Below are positions 6,264 through 6,758 of a stretch of DNA of 6,758 nucleotides, piece by piece. Position numbers and translations under genes: made by a program. Location: positions 1-6,758 of the forward strand of contig JAGOCN010000092.1 in assembly GCA_017998735.1 (NCBI GenBank), written 5' to 3'. The notes under the pieces were generated by a model. It saw nothing but the letters and a program-made list of their open reading frames with translations. It did not search any database and was not told the DNA's origin. Every line of letters starts with the position of its first letter. The stretch's first letter is position 1. This DNA comes from Giesbergeria sp. Lineage in GTDB: Bacteria; Pseudomonadota; Gammaproteobacteria; Burkholderiales; Burkholderiaceae_C.

Positions 6264-6758
6264 TCAGAAAGGCGCGTCGGGTTCCTGTTCGCGCACTGCA
6301 GGCCCGGACACAACCGCAGAAGCCAAAGACGGTTTTTCCACCGCAGGCTGTGTTGAAGCACCCGCTGCCGGGTTTTTTGCTTCAGCAGGCAGAACATGTG
6401 CTGCGGCACTGGCATCGCCTGCCACTGCCTTGCTGTCTTCATGGTCGCCCTGTGTTTCCAGGCCCTTTGCAGTTGCAGGGATGGCAGTGGCAAGAACATC
6501 GGTGTCTTCTGACGCAACAGCCGCAACAGCTGCAGCGCCCGGCACCAGCGGCGCGCCGGCGGTGGCCGCATCGGCTGCCTGGCGCACCGAAGCCTTTTCA
6601 CCCGCGCCGGCAAACTTGCTGTACTTGCCCAGCAACTGCACCAGCTGGCCGTAGATGCGCGGGCTGGCCGCCATGCACTCGCGCTGCTCCAGAAAATCGG
6701 CTTCGCCGGTGAAGTTGCCCACCAGACCTCCGGCTTCGGACACCAGCAGCGAGCCGGC
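6264..6758 (-). CDS. suhB: Inositol monophosphatase (SuhB type), C-terminal part with long Ala/Pro-rich tail; 5' end beyond window
   Basis: 164 residues plus TGA; the frame is open to the window's right edge, where the gene continues. The first residues, [20 protein letters not shown], match the late catalytic-domain segment of the inositol monophosphatase/SuhB family (the AAGxLLVxEAGG region that follows the metal-binding Asp, not in the window). [20 protein letters not shown] closes the fold. The family removes phosphate from myo-inositol-1-phosphate using Mg2+. E. coli SuhB also acts in rRNA antitermination and RNA quality control. E. coli SuhB ends soon after this point, but here about 100 further residues follow, rich in Ala, Pro, Glu and Asp (for example [20 protein letters not shown]), without recognisable domain or membrane segment. 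Start and N-terminal motifs cannot be checked. The symbol is by family similarity. Confidence 0.85.
   Translation of the reverse strand, partial: AGSLLVSEAGGLVGNFTGEADFLEQRECMAASPRIYGQLVQLLGKYSKFAGAGEKASVRQAADAATAGAPLVPGAAAVAAVASEDTDVLATAIPATAKGLETQGDHEDSKAVAGDASAAAHVLPAEAKNPAAGASTQPAVEKPSLASAVVSGPAVREQEPDAPF

Overview
The window is high-GC bacterial chromosome. Its codon use, its gene content and a hairpin-type intergenic repeat resembling one I recall from Comamonadaceae point to a betaproteobacterium of the order Burkholderiales, probably family Comamonadaceae. Genus cannot be settled from the sequence. No mobile element, CRISPR array, tRNA or rRNA gene is visible.

Layout: at the left edge (3-182, + strand) lies the last 59 codons of aconitase A. 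All other genes are on the minus strand and are read from right to left. At the right edge is the 3' part of an inositol-monophosphatase (SuhB) gene with an unusual low-complexity tail (6264-6758). A 558-base gene-free stretch (5706-6263) follows, containing a repeat/terminator-like hairpin. Then come six tightly spaced genes: otsB (4947-5705), otsA (3562-4950), an acyl-CoA-dehydrogenase-fold flavoprotein (2432-3496), a PIG-L/LmbE deacetylase (1686-2444), a NodS-like methyltransferase (1093-1689) and a family 2 glycosyltransferase (320-1096). Four of the five junctions are overlaps (three ATGA 4-base overlaps and one 13-base overlap). The exception is 65 bases between otsA and the flavoprotein gene. 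A strong minus-strand intrinsic terminator (182-215) closes the operon against the convergent aconitase gene.

Function: OtsA and OtsB make trehalose from UDP-glucose and glucose-6-phosphate through trehalose-6-phosphate. The four genes behind them form a cassette with no product I can name: a glycosyltransferase, a Zn-dependent amidohydrolase of the type that de-N-acetylates amino sugars, a methyltransferase of the NodS type and an ACAD-fold flavoprotein that lacks the usual C-terminal catalytic glutamate motif. Taken together they look like a small pathway that builds and modifies an amino-sugar-containing metabolite or glycoconjugate, possibly co-expressed with trehalose under stress. This cassette is the best candidate in the window for an undescribed system. 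That reading is inference from family membership and gene order.
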